Of a stretch of 35,666 nt of DNA, positions 16,134-23,903 are shown one piece after another. Source of the DNA: an uncultured Subdoligranulum sp. GTDB taxonomy: Bacteria; Bacillota; Clostridia; Oscillospirales; Ruminococcaceae. The position numbers were made by a program, and so were the translations under genes. Each line of letters opens with the position of its first letter. Position 1 is the first letter of the stretch. The stretch lies in the NCBI GenBank assembly GCA_904374465.1, contig CAJFFY010000024.1:1-35666 (forward strand), read 5' to 3'. The notes under the pieces are model-generated. The model was given only the letters and a program-made list of their open reading frames with translations. It ran no database searches and was not told where the DNA came from.

Positions 16134-16820
16134 ATGGCGAATGAGAAAATTCTGGTTGTAGATGACGATAAAAATATCTGCGAACTGCTGCGGCTCTATC
16201 TGGTCAAGGAAGGCTACAACGTGACGATGGTCCATGACGGCAATGCCGCTCTGACCGAATTCGACAAACTGCATCCCGACCTGGTGCTGCTGGACGTGAT
16301 GATGCCGGTGATGGACGGCTGGGAGGTCTGCCGCAAGATCCGCGCCAAGGACAACACCCCCATCATCATGCTGACAGCCAAGGGCGAAACCTACGACAAG
16401 GTGCTGGGGCTGGAACTGGGCGCCGACGACTACATCGTCAAGCCCTTTGACGCCAAGGAGGTCACGGCCCGCATCAAGGCGGTGCTGCGCCGTTCTTCCA
16501 AGGAGGAGGACAACAAGGGCGTCTATGACTTTGACAACCTGCACCTGGACATGAACCGCTATGAGCTGAAGGTCAAGGGCAAGGTGGTGGAGGCGCCGCC
16601 CAAGGAGCTGGAACTGCTGGCCTGCCTGGCGGGACATCCCAACCGGGTCTACACCCGGGACCAGCTGCTGGACGAGGTGTGGGGCTTTGAGTATTACGGC
16701 GATTCCCGCACCATCGACGTCCACGTGAAGCGCCTGCGGGAAAAGCTGGAGGGCGCTTCCGACAAGTGGAACCTCAAGACCGTGTGGGGTGTGGGCTATA
16801 AGTTCGAGGTCCGGGAATGA
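16134..16820 (+). CDS. OmpR/PhoB-family response regulator
   Basis: 228 residues. Residues 1-122 form a receiver domain with the acidic D-D-D pocket near the N-terminus, phospho-acceptor Asp in L-L-D-V-M-M-P, the T in M-L-T-A-K and the K in Y-I-V-K-P-F. Residues about 135-226 form a winged-helix DNA-binding domain with E-L-L-A-C-L-A-G-H-P, R-D-Q-L-L-D-E-V-W and the R-T-I-D-V-H-V-K-R-L-R-E-K-L signature. GGAGGG precedes the ATG at 16134. The stop overlaps the start of the kinase gene by four bases. The signal is unknown; similarity is to the PhoP/YycF-type regulators but orthology cannot be assigned here. Confidence 0.93.
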   Translation: MANEKILVVDDDKNICELLRLYLVKEGYNVTMVHDGNAALTEFDKLHPDLVLLDVMMPVMDGWEVCRKIRAKDNTPIIMLTAKGETYDKVLGLELGADDYIVKPFDAKEVTARIKAVLRRSSKEEDNKGVYDFDNLHLDMNRYELKVKGKVVEAPPKELELLACLAGHPNRVYTRDQLLDEVWGFEYYGDSRTIDVHVKRLREKLEGASDKWNLKTVWGVGYKFEVRE

Positions 16821-18250
16821 GCCGCCGCAATACCATCAGCCGGGAATTCTTTTCCACCATCGCGGTGGTGCTCATCCTCGGCCTCAGCGTCATGTGCGCC
16901 ATCCAGACGGCCCTGTCGGCGGCGTATTTTGTCAGCGAGCGCCATACCGCGCTGACCGCCATTCTGGACGGCGCCGGTGCCATGAGCCAGCGCTTTGCCG
17001 AGCTGGGCGACATCGTTACCCAGCCCCTGGCGGATGAGCGGGCCAAGGATGCCCGCAACGGGTTTGAGCTGTTCAACACCGCTTCGGGGGCGCTGGTCTT
17101 TGTCACGTCGGAGGATGGCCGCGTGCTGCTGCACACCGACGGCGCCGACTTTGCCGACCAGTATGTGCCCCAGCAGATCCTGGACGAGCTGGACCAGGGC
17201 GGAGACATTTTTGTCACCGGCACCATGGATGGGCTGTACAACGACAAATACTATACAGCGGGGCGGCGCATCAACGTGGGTGGTACCCAGGGCTACCTCT
17301 TTGCGGCCAGCCCCATGACCGCGCTGGGGTCGTACATCATCGACATGCTGGTCATGTTCGGCATCTCGGCGGCGGCCATCCTGCTGTTGTGCAGTCTGCT
17401 GTGCTGGGTGCTGGCCCGGCGGATCACCGGCCCCATCGAGGATATCAGCGAGGCGGCCCGTCGCCTGGGCAGTGGGGACTTTACGGCCCGGGCCCCGGTG
17501 GACGGCTGTGTGGAGCTGGCGGATTTTGCCACCACCTTCAACAACATGGCCCAGCGCCTGCAGACCATCGACAATTCCCGCGGCCAGTTCATGGGCAACA
17601 TCGCCCACGAACTGCGCACCCCCATGACCACCATCAAGGGATTCATCGACGGAATGCTGGACGGCACCATCCCGCCGGAGGAAAACCACCACTATCTGAC
17701 CATCGTCTCCCAGGAGACGGGGCGTCTGGCCCGGTTGGTGCAGAACATGCTGGACATCACCAAGCTGGAGGCGGGCGAGGTGCCCATCCACGCCCAGAAC
17801 TACGACCTGTGGAAAACCGTCACCGACGTGGTGCTCAGCGATGAGCAGCGCATCGAGGACGGCAAGATCGACATCCAGGGGCTGGGCGGTCCGCCGCTGC
17901 CCATCCATGCCGACCCCGACTTTGTCCATCAGGTGGTGTACAACATTGTGGACAACGCCATCAAGTTCACGCCGGAAGGGGGCACCATCTCCTTCGCGGC
18001 CCAGAAGCGGGGCAATATGGTGGAGGTGCGCATCGAAAATACCGGTGCCGGCATCGCCCCGGAAGCGCTCCCCTTTGTGTTTGAACGGTTCTATAAAGAG
18101 GACCGCTCCCGGGGCATGAACACCCGGGGCAGTGGTCTGGGATTGCATATCTGCAAGATTCTCATCAACCTTTCGGGTGGGCAGATCCACGCCGAAAGCG
18201 AGGAGGGCAAGTGGTGCCGCTTTGTCTTCACCCTGCCGGCCGGAAACTAA
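16817..18250 (+). CDS. Sensor histidine kinase
   Basis: 477 residues with an N-terminal membrane span (about 12-38), an extracellular sensor domain of about 130 residues, and a second span (about 170-195). Then come a HAMP linker (R-R-I-T-G-P-I-E-D-I-S-E-A), a HisKA domain with the phospho-acceptor in F-M-G-N-I-A-H-E-L-R-T-P-M, and an HATPase domain with an N-box (V-V-Y-N-I-V-D-N-A-I-K-F), a degenerate G1 (R-I-E-N-T-G-A-G-I), F-box F-V-F-E-R-F-Y-K and G2 G-S-G-L-G-L-H. It should phosphorylate the regulator encoded by the overlapping upstream gene. In the G1 box the expected D is N (I-E-N-T-G-A-G-I), a feature that can weaken ATP binding but is common in some kinases. Confidence 0.93.
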   Translation: MSRRNTISREFFSTIAVVLILGLSVMCAIQTALSAAYFVSERHTALTAILDGAGAMSQRFAELGDIVTQPLADERAKDARNGFELFNTASGALVFVTSEDGRVLLHTDGADFADQYVPQQILDELDQGGDIFVTGTMDGLYNDKYYTAGRRINVGGTQGYLFAASPMTALGSYIIDMLVMFGISAAAILLLCSLLCWVLARRITGPIEDISEAARRLGSGDFTARAPVDGCVELADFATTFNNMAQRLQTIDNSRGQFMGNIAHELRTPMTTIKGFIDGMLDGTIPPEENHHYLTIVSQETGRLARLVQNMLDITKLEAGEVPIHAQNYDLWKTVTDVVLSDEQRIEDGKIDIQGLGGPPLPIHADPDFVHQVVYNIVDNAIKFTPEGGTISFAAQKRGNMVEVRIENTGAGIAPEALPFVFERFYKEDRSRGMNTRGSGLGLHICKILINLSGGQIHAESEEGKWCRFVFTLPAGN

Positions 18251-18259
18251 AAACAGAAA

Positions 18260-18300
18260 ATCGGCATCGCCGGGCCTGTGCCGGCGATGCCGATACTTTT
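18260..18300 (+). terminator. Terminator of the two-component operon
   Basis: A perfect 14-bp stem (18260-18273 with 18281-18294), seven-base loop, followed by ACTTTT. Confidence 0.85.
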
Positions 18301-18305
18301 AGCGT

Positions 18306-18353
18306 AAAACCCGCGTTCCAGCCGCCGTGTGCGGCGGGAGAACGCGGGTTTTT
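18306..18353. terminator. Second hairpin, likely terminator of the helicase gene
   Basis: AAAACCCGCGTTC (18306-18318) pairs with GAACGCGGGTTTT (18340-18352), with an inner 5-bp stem. The flanking A- and T-runs let it work on both strands; on the minus strand it lies 76 bases after the helicase stop. Confidence 0.8.
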
Positions 18354-18428
18354 GCGACGGTGTATGGTCCCGGAGGGCGGTGCAGGCGATGCGGCGAAGC
18401 CGCTGAATCCGAACCTCCCCCTTGCGCA

Positions 18429-19616
18429 TTAAAAGTAGGCCTTGATCTGGAACCGGTCCTGGGGCTTGGATTCCTCCACGATGAGCTTCTCGTGGTTGAA
18501 GTCAAACTTCACGGTCTTGCAGTCCTCCAGGTTGCGGGTCAGCCGCAGCAGCTGGTCCACCCGCTTCTGTTCCTCCTTGGTGTAGAACAGGTAGCTGGCG
18601 CCCTCCTTGCGGGCGCGGCCGGTACGGCCGATACGGTGGGTGTAGTGCTCGTTTTCTTCGGGCACGTCGTAGTTGATGACGGCATCCACATCGGACACGT
18701 CGATGCCGCGGGCGGCCACATCGGTGGCCACCAGCACGGCGATTTCACCGGCCTTGAACCGGGTCATGATGCGGTTGCGCTCCGCCTGGGAAAGGTCCCC
18801 GTGCAGGCAGTCCACATTGAAGTGCAGCCGGGCCAGCTGGTTGGCCAGCATGCCGGTGTTGTACTTGGTGTTGCAGAAGATCATCACCCGCTTGTACCCT
18901 TCCGAGATGATGATCTGGGCAGCGTCGGCCAGTTTGTCCCGGCCGGTGGTCAGCAGCTTGTACTGGGCAATCTTGGGGCTGGAATCCTCCACCGGCTGCA
19001 CGCTGACCTCGGCGGCGTTGTGCTGGTACAGCCAGCCGATGTCCAGCACCTCCCGGCTGATGGTGGCCGAGAACATCGACAGGCTCTTGCGGTGCTTCAT
19101 CAGATCGATGATGTGGCGCACATCCTTGTAAAAGCCCATGTTCAGCATCTCGTCGGCCTCGTCCAGAACCACGGTTTCCACGTTGGAAACATCAATGGCG
19201 TGATGGCGATAGTGGTCCATCAGCCGGCCCGGGGTGGCCACCACGATCTGACAGCCGGCCTTCAGCTGGCGCTGCTGCTTGTCCAGCCCCGCGCCGCCAT
19301 AGACGCAGACAATTTTGATGTCGGGCAAAAACCGGGCCAGGTTCTGCAGGTCCTGGGCAATCTGCTGGGCCAGTTCCCGGGTGGGGCTCAGCACCACAGC
19401 CTGGGGCTTGAGCACGCCGGGATTTACTTTAGAAAGAATGGGGATGCCGAAGGCCACCGTCTTGCCGGTGCCGGTGGGGGCCTTGGCAATCATGTCGTGG
19501 CCGTCCAGCATCAGCGGAATGGCTTTTTCCTGAATTTCCGTCATCTCGGTAAAGCCCATGGCCTGGGTGGCGCGGATGATCTCGGGCGCAACGCGGGTAA
19601 GCTCGGTAAACTGCAT
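18429..19616 (-). CDS. DEAD-box RNA helicase
   Basis: 395 residues containing both RecA-like domains and little else. Motifs in order: Q motif (G-F-T-E-M-T-E-I-Q), I (A-P-T-G-T-G-K-T), Ia (P-T-R-E-L-A-Q-Q), Ib (T-P-G-R-L-M-D-H), II (D-E-A-D), III (S-A-T), IV region, V (A-T-D-V-A-A-R-G-I-D) and VI (H-R-I-G-R-T-G-R). It should unwind short RNA duplexes in ribosome assembly or RNA decay; CshA/CshB-like functions are plausible but the short C-terminal tail gives no specificity. The ATG at 19616 is used because an in-frame ATG at 19649 lies at the predicted transcription start; its ribosome site (GAAAGG) is rather distant. Confidence 0.92.
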   Translation of the reverse strand: MQFTELTRVAPEIIRATQAMGFTEMTEIQEKAIPLMLDGHDMIAKAPTGTGKTVAFGIPILSKVNPGVLKPQAVVLSPTRELAQQIAQDLQNLARFLPDIKIVCVYGGAGLDKQQRQLKAGCQIVVATPGRLMDHYRHHAIDVSNVETVVLDEADEMLNMGFYKDVRHIIDLMKHRKSLSMFSATISREVLDIGWLYQHNAAEVSVQPVEDSSPKIAQYKLLTTGRDKLADAAQIIISEGYKRVMIFCNTKYNTGMLANQLARLHFNVDCLHGDLSQAERNRIMTRFKAGEIAVLVATDVAARGIDVSDVDAVINYDVPEENEHYTHRIGRTGRARKEGASYLFYTKEEQKRVDQLLRLTRNLEDCKTVKFDFNHEKLIVEESKPQDRFQIKAYF

Positions 19617-19657
19617 AGCGATTGTACTGCCTTTCGTGACTTTTTGCATTTTTACCT

Positions 19658-19686
19658 ATTATAACAGGCTTTTCGGTACCCTGCAA
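19658..19686 (-). promoter_or_regulatory. Promoter of the DEAD-box helicase gene
   Basis: Minus strand TTGCAG (19681-19686), 17 bases, TATAAT (19658-19663). Transcription should start near 19651. Confidence 0.8.
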
Positions 19687-19692
19687 GATGAA

Positions 19693-19722
19693 CCGGGCCC
19701 CCGCTGTGCGGCGGGGGCCCGG
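19693..19722 (-). terminator. GC hairpin after the ricin-domain gene
   Basis: A perfect 12-bp GC stem (19693-19704 with 19711-19722), 11 bases after the stop of the ricin-domain gene. No T-run follows on the minus strand, so termination may be inefficient or need a factor; read-through into the helicase gene is possible. Confidence 0.55.
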
Positions 19723-19732
19723 AAAGAATCGT

Positions 19733-20335
19733 TTATTTGTTTTTGCTGGCCCGGCGGGCGGATTTGCCGCTGGTCTTTTTGCCGGTCTGGGTACGGGTGG
19801 ATTTGCTGCCTTTGGCAGCTTTGGCCGGTTTGGCCGGAACCTTGGCGGGCGGTGCCTCCAGGGGCTTTTCCATCAGCCGGTCCGGGACGGGTTCCAGCTT
19901 CCAGAGCTGGTTTTCGCCGGACACATCCTGCCAAATCTGGGCCTGGGTGCCGTTTTCCACCCGCATGCCCACCAGGTCGATGACCTTATCGGCCAGCACG
20001 TTGCGCAGCTTTACCTTGCCGCCGCCGGCCTCTACAATCTGCCAGCGCTGGCCCGCGCCGGAGGTCTGGCTCCATTGGTGAATCCAGGTGCCGTTGTTCA
20101 CACCGGACATGGCCAGGTCCATCACCTTGCCGGTGAAGCGGTTCTTGATGCGGTATTCTCCCTCGCCGGCCTCCTCAAAACGCCACTGTTGCCAGGGCTG
20201 GCCTTCGTAGCTCCACAACCGTACCGAGGCACCGTTTTCGGTATTGAAATCAGCCACCTCCAACACGCGGCCGTTTGCAGCGGCGATGGTATAGCAAGCG
20301 TCGGGACGAATGATCGTCTGGGCAGATTTCTTCAT
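19733..20335 (-). CDS. Ricin-type beta-trefoil (RICIN/CBM13-like) protein with basic tail
   Basis: 200 residues. Residues about 8-135 form one beta-trefoil with three Q-x-W-type repeats (Q-Q-W-R-F, Q-R-W-Q-I, Q-L-W-K-L), each after a G-x-x-(V/M)-(L/I)-(E/D) segment such as N-G-R-V-L-E-V and G-K-V-M-D-L. This fold binds sugars in secreted enzymes and toxins. Here there is no signal peptide, no enzymatic domain and no membrane span. The last ~60 residues are rich in Ala, Pro, Lys and Arg, a tail that could bind nucleic acid or the cell surface. Start at 20335 because AAGGAGG lies eight bases upstream. Whether it binds sugar inside the cell or leaves by another route is open. Confidence 0.8.
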   Translation of the reverse strand: MKKSAQTIIRPDACYTIAAANGRVLEVADFNTENGASVRLWSYEGQPWQQWRFEEAGEGEYRIKNRFTGKVMDLAMSGVNNGTWIHQWSQTSGAGQRWQIVEAGGGKVKLRNVLADKVIDLVGMRVENGTQAQIWQDVSGENQLWKLEPVPDRLMEKPLEAPPAKVPAKPAKAAKGSKSTRTQTGKKTSGKSARRASKNK

Positions 20336-20390
20336 GTCAGGATCCTCCTTTTGGCAGGGCATCCGAGCGATGCCCCCTGTGATTTTCTTT

Positions 20391-20396
20391 ATTATA
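20391..20396 (-). promoter_or_regulatory. Probable -10 box of the ricin-domain gene
   Basis: TATAAT on the minus strand, 56 bases before the ATG at 20335. No good -35 box stands at 16-18 bases. Confidence 0.4.
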
Positions 20397-20506
20397 ACAT
20401 GGACACAGCGCGCCGTTTTGCCAAACTTTACAGGGGCGTTTTGGGCAAAACGTCAAGAAAAACCGACGAAAGCCCGGCTTTTTTGTTGTTTTGTGCGGGA
20501 TGGGCC

Positions 20507-20535
20507 TTGCAATTTGCCAAAAAGTATTCTATCAT
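20507..20535 (+). promoter_or_regulatory. Promoter of the methylglyoxal-synthase-like gene
   Basis: TTGCAA (20507-20512), 17 bases, TATCAT (20530-20535), about 60 bases before the ATG at 20596. Confidence 0.7.
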
Positions 20536-20595
20536 ATACAAGATAGCTTTGTGTGAAGGGCCAAGGTGGGCCCTACAGAGGGAGAGAGTATAGTC

Positions 20596-21000
20596 ATGAG
20601 GATCGCTTTGATCGCCCACGATTCCCGCAAGGAATTGATGGCACAGTTCTGTACAGCCTATGTGCGCATCCTGTCGGAAAACGACCTGATCGCCACCGGC
20701 GTTACCGGCCGCATCGTACACGATGCCACCGGGCTGCCGGTACGCTGCCTGTACCCCGGTGGCCGGGGCGGCGCCGAGCAGGTGGCCGCCATGATCGGCT
20801 GCGGGGAAGTGGATATGCTGCTGTTCTTCCGGGACCCGGTGGGCGCCAAGCCCGGGGAGCCCAACGATGCCACCCTGCTGCGCCTGTGTGACATGCACAC
20901 CATCCCGGTGGCCACCAATATTGCCACGGCCGAGGTACTGATCCACGGCCTGGAACGCGGCGACCTGGCCTGGATCGAGCTGCAGCGCGGCCGCAAATAA
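20596..21000 (+). CDS. mgsA: Methylglyoxal synthase-like protein with altered active site
   Basis: 134 residues, close to the usual 130-150 of MgsA, which turns dihydroxyacetone phosphate into methylglyoxal. The fold markers are present: A-L-I-A-H-D near the start (the family His19), T-G-V-T-G-R-I, D-M-L-L-F-F-R-D-P and I-P-V-A-T-N-I-A-T-A. But the catalytic stretch G-G-D-Q-Q reads G-G-A-E-Q, so the base Asp71 (E. coli numbering) is Ala, and P-H-D-P-D-V reads P-G-E-P-N-D, replacing His98 by Gly and Asp101 by Asn. Synthase activity is therefore doubtful. It has its own promoter and terminator. The start at 20596 has GGGAGAGAG upstream. The family name is safe; the enzymatic label is not. Confidence 0.78.
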   Translation: MRIALIAHDSRKELMAQFCTAYVRILSENDLIATGVTGRIVHDATGLPVRCLYPGGRGGAEQVAAMIGCGEVDMLLFFRDPVGAKPGEPNDATLLRLCDMHTIPVATNIATAEVLIHGLERGDLAWIELQRGRK

Positions 21001-21007
21001 AAACCAA

Positions 21008-21042
21008 AAAGAGCCTGTTCCCATGGAGGGAACAGGCTCTTT
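21008..21042. terminator. Bidirectional terminator after the mgsA-like gene
   Basis: AAAGAGCCTGTTCCC (21008-21022) pairs perfectly with GGGAACAGGCTCTTT (21028-21042). It serves this gene and the convergent DJ-1/PfpI gene. Confidence 0.88.
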
Positions 21043-21057
21043 GGCGTCTTTGTCAGC

Positions 21058-21612
21058 TTATTGGTAGACGATGGCCTTCTTGACGCGGTCGGAATCCGCA
21101 GCGCTGCCCAGCAGACGGGCCAGGGCCAGGGCAAAGGGGATGGCGGCGCCCAGAGCCTCGCCGGTGACGATGTTGCCGTCGATGGTCAGCGGCAGGCCGG
21201 TGTATTCGGCGCCGGCCTCGGTCAGCGGGGCATCCATACCGGGGTAGACGGTGGCTTTTTTACCGTTCAGCACGCCGAAGGCGGCCAGCACGGTGGGGCC
21301 GGCGCAGATGGCGGCCACATACTTGCCGGCGGCGGCAAAGTCGGTGCAGACCTTGCGCACGGTGGCGTCGGCCTTCAGGTTGTTTACGCCGGGAATGCCG
21401 CCCGGCAGAATGCAGGCGTCATAGGCGCTGTAGTCCACGTCCTCGGCCAGGGCGTCGGCTACCACATGGACCTGGCGGGCACTGGTCACGGTCTGGTTGC
21501 CGCCCACGGCGGCAATGGTGACTTCCACACCGGCGCGGCGCAGAATGTCCACGCAGAGCAGGCCCTCGCATTCCTCCAGGCCCGGAGCAAAAAAGATTAC
21601 GGCTTTCGACAT
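21058..21612 (-). CDS. DJ-1/PfpI family protein
   Basis: 184 residues, full length for the DJ-1/ThiJ/PfpI family. Visible are the acidic residue in F-A-P-G-L-E-E-C-E (the conserved Glu of the active site), L-P-G-G-I-P-G, and the nucleophile-elbow Cys in A-A-I-C-A-G-P-T. Members act as deglycases, glyoxalase III-like enzymes, chaperones or redox sensors; which applies here cannot be told. The position facing the MgsA-like gene would fit methylglyoxal or dicarbonyl stress, but the two are not in one operon. AAAGGAGG precedes the ATG. Confidence 0.9.
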   Translation of the reverse strand: MSKAVIFFAPGLEECEGLLCVDILRRAGVEVTIAAVGGNQTVTSARQVHVVADALAEDVDYSAYDACILPGGIPGVNNLKADATVRKVCTDFAAAGKYVAAICAGPTVLAAFGVLNGKKATVYPGMDAPLTEAGAEYTGLPLTIDGNIVTGEALGAAIPFALALARLLGSAADSDRVKKAIVYQ

Positions 21613-21654
21613 GGGAAAAACCTCCTTTGGTTTGGGTGGTATAGTCCGGCGGGA

Positions 21655-22407
21655 TCAGGCCCAGCCGAACAGGAAACGGAAGCAGCGGCCCAGCTGGCGG
21701 CGCCAGTCGGCTTCGCAATGCCTCCCGTCCATCTGAAAATAGGGGTAGACCTGCGCACCCTGCTCCTGCAGCAGATGGGCCACCGTCAGGGCATTGTGGG
21801 TGTATTCGGCCAGCTGGTGCTGGTCGCGGGCCTCCAGTTCACCCCAGCTCAGATAAAAGCGGGTGTCTTTGCGCAGGGACGTGGAACGCAGGTCGGCGGT
21901 TAGCGGCTCCATGCACAGCCGCACCGAGGGCGACAGGCAGGCGGCCTTGCTGAAAACATCGTTATAACGGACTGCGGCGTACAGGCTCATCAGGCCGCCC
22001 ATGCTGGAACCGCCGATGGCGGTATGGGCCCGGTCGGGCAGGGTGGGGTAGCGCCGGTCGATCCAGGGTTTCAGTTCGTTCACCAGCCATTCCAGGTAGG
22101 CCTTGCCGGTGCCGTGGATGCCGTCGAACCAGTCCGAGTCATAGGGGCAGTATTCTTCCAGACGCCGGTTGCCCTCGTGGTTGCATTCGGGGGCTACCAC
22201 AATGGCTTCCGGGTGGGCATCCAGGTATTCTTTCAGGCCCCAGCAGGTGCCGTAGGTGGCGGTGGAATCAAAGAACAGGTTGTGCCCGTCGAACATATAG
22301 AGAACCGGGTACTGTCGGCCGGAAGTCTGCCAGTCGTCGGGCAGGTACAAAAAGACGTTGCGGTCCAGCCCGTACGGTGTGATGTGGGTGGTAAAGGTTT
22401 CTACCAT
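21655..22407 (-). CDS. Esterase, alpha/beta hydrolase (esterase D/enterochelin-esterase type)
   Basis: 250 residues, no signal peptide. The start M-V-E-T-F at 22407 has AAGGAG eleven bases upstream. The nucleophile elbow is G-G-S-S-M-G-G-L near the middle, after Y-P-V-L-Y-M-F-D-G-H-N, an oxyanion-region motif of the putative esterase family (PF00756). The late W-G-E-L-E-A-R-D and G-R-H-C-E-A-D-W supply the likely Asp/Glu and His. It hydrolyses some carboxyl ester; the substrate is not evident. It is 42 bases upstream of the DJ-1 gene on the same strand, so the pair may share the promoter at 22451-22479. Confidence 0.85.
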   Translation of the reverse strand: MVETFTTHITPYGLDRNVFLYLPDDWQTSGRQYPVLYMFDGHNLFFDSTATYGTCWGLKEYLDAHPEAIVVAPECNHEGNRRLEEYCPYDSDWFDGIHGTGKAYLEWLVNELKPWIDRRYPTLPDRAHTAIGGSSMGGLMSLYAAVRYNDVFSKAACLSPSVRLCMEPLTADLRSTSLRKDTRFYLSWGELEARDQHQLAEYTHNALTVAHLLQEQGAQVYPYFQMDGRHCEADWRRQLGRCFRFLFGWA

Positions 22408-22450
22408 AGCGGCCTGCACTCCTTTTAAACAAAAGCTGTGGGTTTGTTTT

Positions 22451-22479
22451 ATTGTACCGCATCCGGGCGGGTTTTGCAA
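22451..22479 (-). promoter_or_regulatory. Promoter of the esterase gene
   Basis: Minus strand TTGCAA (22474-22479), 17 bases, TACAAT (22451-22456). It is divergent from, and only 8 bases away from, the promoter at 22488-22516. Confidence 0.75.
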
Positions 22480-22487
22480 TCGGCAGG

Positions 22488-22516
22488 TTGCATTTTACAA
22501 AGGGGAGTGCTAAAAT
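22488..22516 (+). promoter_or_regulatory. Promoter of the PfoR-like membrane protein gene
   Basis: TTGCAT (22488-22493), 17 bases, TAAAAT (22511-22516), 33 bases before the ATG. Confidence 0.7.
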
Positions 22517-22549
22517 ACCGGTAATTCGCAAAAAATGGGGAGGATCAAT

Positions 22550-23617
22550 ATGGAGGCAACGGGAAAAACACGTATCAGGGAAATCCGGTCATTTTTCCGG
22601 AAAAAGGATGTGGTCATCTCGGCACACCGTTACGGGGTGGATGCCATGGGCGCCATGGCCCAGGGGCTGTTTGCCAGCCTGCTCATCGGCACCATCGTCA
22701 AGACGCTGGGCGAGCAGCTGGGGCTGGCCTTCCTGGTCACGGCGGGCGGGTATGCCACGGCGGTGGCGGGCCCGGCCATGGCGGCATCCATCGGCTATGC
22801 GCTGCATGCCCCGCAGCTGGTGTTGTTCAGCCTGATTGCGGTGGGGGGCGCAGCCAATGAACTGGGCGGCGCCGGCGGTCCCCTGGCCGTCTACCTCATC
22901 GCCATCATCGCGGCGGAGTGCGGCAAGCTGGTCAGCAAGGAAACCCGGGTGGATATCCTGGTCACCCCGGCGGTGACCATCCTGATGGGCACCGGCCTCA
23001 GCGTCCTGTTTGCACCGGCCATCGGCGCGGCAGCCAGTGCGGTGGGCAGTGTTATCATGTGGGCCACCGAGCTGCAGCCGCTGCTCATGGGCGTCATTGT
23101 CTCGGTGCTGGTGGGGGTGGCCCTGACGCTGCCCATCTCCAGCGCGGCCATCTGTGCAGCGCTGGGCCTGACCGGTCTGGCGGGCGGCGCGGCGGTGGCC
23201 GGCTGCTGCGCCCAGATGGTGGGCTTTGCGGTGATGAGCTATAAGGAAAACGGCGTGGGCGGTCTGGTCAGCCAGGGCCTGGGCACCAGCATGCTGCAGA
23301 TGCCCAACATCCTGCGCAACCCCCGCATCTGGATTCCTCCGACGCTGGCTTCGGCCATCACCGGGCCGCTGGCCACCTGCCTGTTCCACCTGGAAATGAA
23401 CGGCCCCGCAGTGTCCAGCGGCATGGGTACCTGCGGCCTGGTGGGGCAGATCGGCGTCTACACCGGCTGGGTGGCCATGGGTAAGGCAATCACCGCCTGG
23501 GACTGGGCGGGCCTTTTGCTGATCTGCTTCGTGCTGCCCGCCGTGCTCAGCACCCTGTTCTGCCAGGTGCTGCGCCGCAAGGGCTGGATTGGGGAAAAGG
23601 ATCTGAAACTTTCCTGA
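22550..23617 (+). CDS. PTS_EIIC_2/PfoR-like membrane transporter
   Basis: 355 residues with about eight to ten hydrophobic spans after a charged N-terminus. The composition and blocks such as R-Y-G-V-D-A-M-G-A-M-A-Q-G-L-F-A-S-L-L-I-G, N-E-L-G-G-A-G-G-P-L-A and N-G-P-A-V-S-S-G-M-G-T-C-G-L-V-G-Q match the Firmicute family related to PTS sugar IIC subunits and named after PfoR. No phosphorylation-domain (IIA/IIB) genes are nearby, so it may not be a true PTS permease. Start at 22550 because GGGGAGG lies six bases upstream. It is single, flanked by its own promoter and terminator. Confidence 0.82.
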   Translation: MEATGKTRIREIRSFFRKKDVVISAHRYGVDAMGAMAQGLFASLLIGTIVKTLGEQLGLAFLVTAGGYATAVAGPAMAASIGYALHAPQLVLFSLIAVGGAANELGGAGGPLAVYLIAIIAAECGKLVSKETRVDILVTPAVTILMGTGLSVLFAPAIGAAASAVGSVIMWATELQPLLMGVIVSVLVGVALTLPISSAAICAALGLTGLAGGAAVAGCCAQMVGFAVMSYKENGVGGLVSQGLGTSMLQMPNILRNPRIWIPPTLASAITGPLATCLFHLEMNGPAVSSGMGTCGLVGQIGVYTGWVAMGKAITAWDWAGLLLICFVLPAVLSTLFCQVLRRKGWIGEKDLKLS

Positions 23618-23626
23618 ATATACGGC

Positions 23627-23659
23627 AAGGCGCCGGTCCTTTGGGACCGGCGCCTTTTT
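23627..23659 (+). terminator. Terminator of the PfoR-like gene
   Basis: AAGGCGCCGGTCC (23627-23639) pairs with GGGACCGGCGCCTT around a short T loop, followed by a T-run. Confidence 0.88.
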
Positions 23660-23669
23660 CGTCGTACGC

Positions 23670-23705
23670 AAAAAAAACGGGACGGCCACTGCCCCGTCCC
23701 GTTTT
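23670..23705 (-). terminator. Terminator of the candidate structured RNA
   Basis: On the minus strand a 12-bp stem (23705-23694 with 23685-23674) is followed by eight Ts (23677-23670). No gene of the minus strand ends near it apart from the RNA proposed here. Confidence 0.85.
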
Positions 23706-23898
23706 AAAGAAGGAGAAAAACAGAACGTCTTGCCGCTCTTTATCGAACGGAACCCACCCCTCTACAAGTGGATGCCCTCCAGTATGACCGGCAGGGCGCT
23801 CTGGTATTCTTCCTCTTGTGCTGGAAAGCATCTTCACAAAAAAGCGCTTTGGTACGGCTGCGCGTACCAACCGTTCCAAAGCGTCATTGCTTTCTACG
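23670..23898 (-). ncRNA. Candidate structured small RNA of unknown class (~229 nt)
   Basis: No convincing protein gene occupies 23660-23983. On the minus strand a promoter (23904-23932) and a strong terminator frame a ~229-nt transcript with layered pairing. A perfect 8-bp hairpin lies at 23849-23856/23863-23870. A 12-bp stem joins 23821-23832 to 23771-23782; its two non-Watson-Crick pairs are U-G wobbles only in minus-strand RNA, which points to this strand as the one folded. A 6-bp pairing 23871-23876/23745-23750 sits below, and an interrupted closing stem joins the 5' end (about 23877-23895) to 23714-23732, just before the terminator. The 122-codon minus frame here starts inside the -10 box and runs through two terminators, so it is not the product. 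The class is not recognised; it lacks T-box, SRP, tmRNA and RNase P hallmarks. A 6S-like or raiA-type RNA are options I cannot confirm. Confidence 0.65.
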
Positions 23899-23903
23899 CC
23901 CTT

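Noticed and set aside
23745..23800. A T-box-like GGGTGGGTTCCG on the minus strand.
   Set aside because: It resembles the AGGGTGGNACCGCG motif only in part; no specifier loop arrangement and no aminoacyl-tRNA synthetase or amino acid gene downstream.
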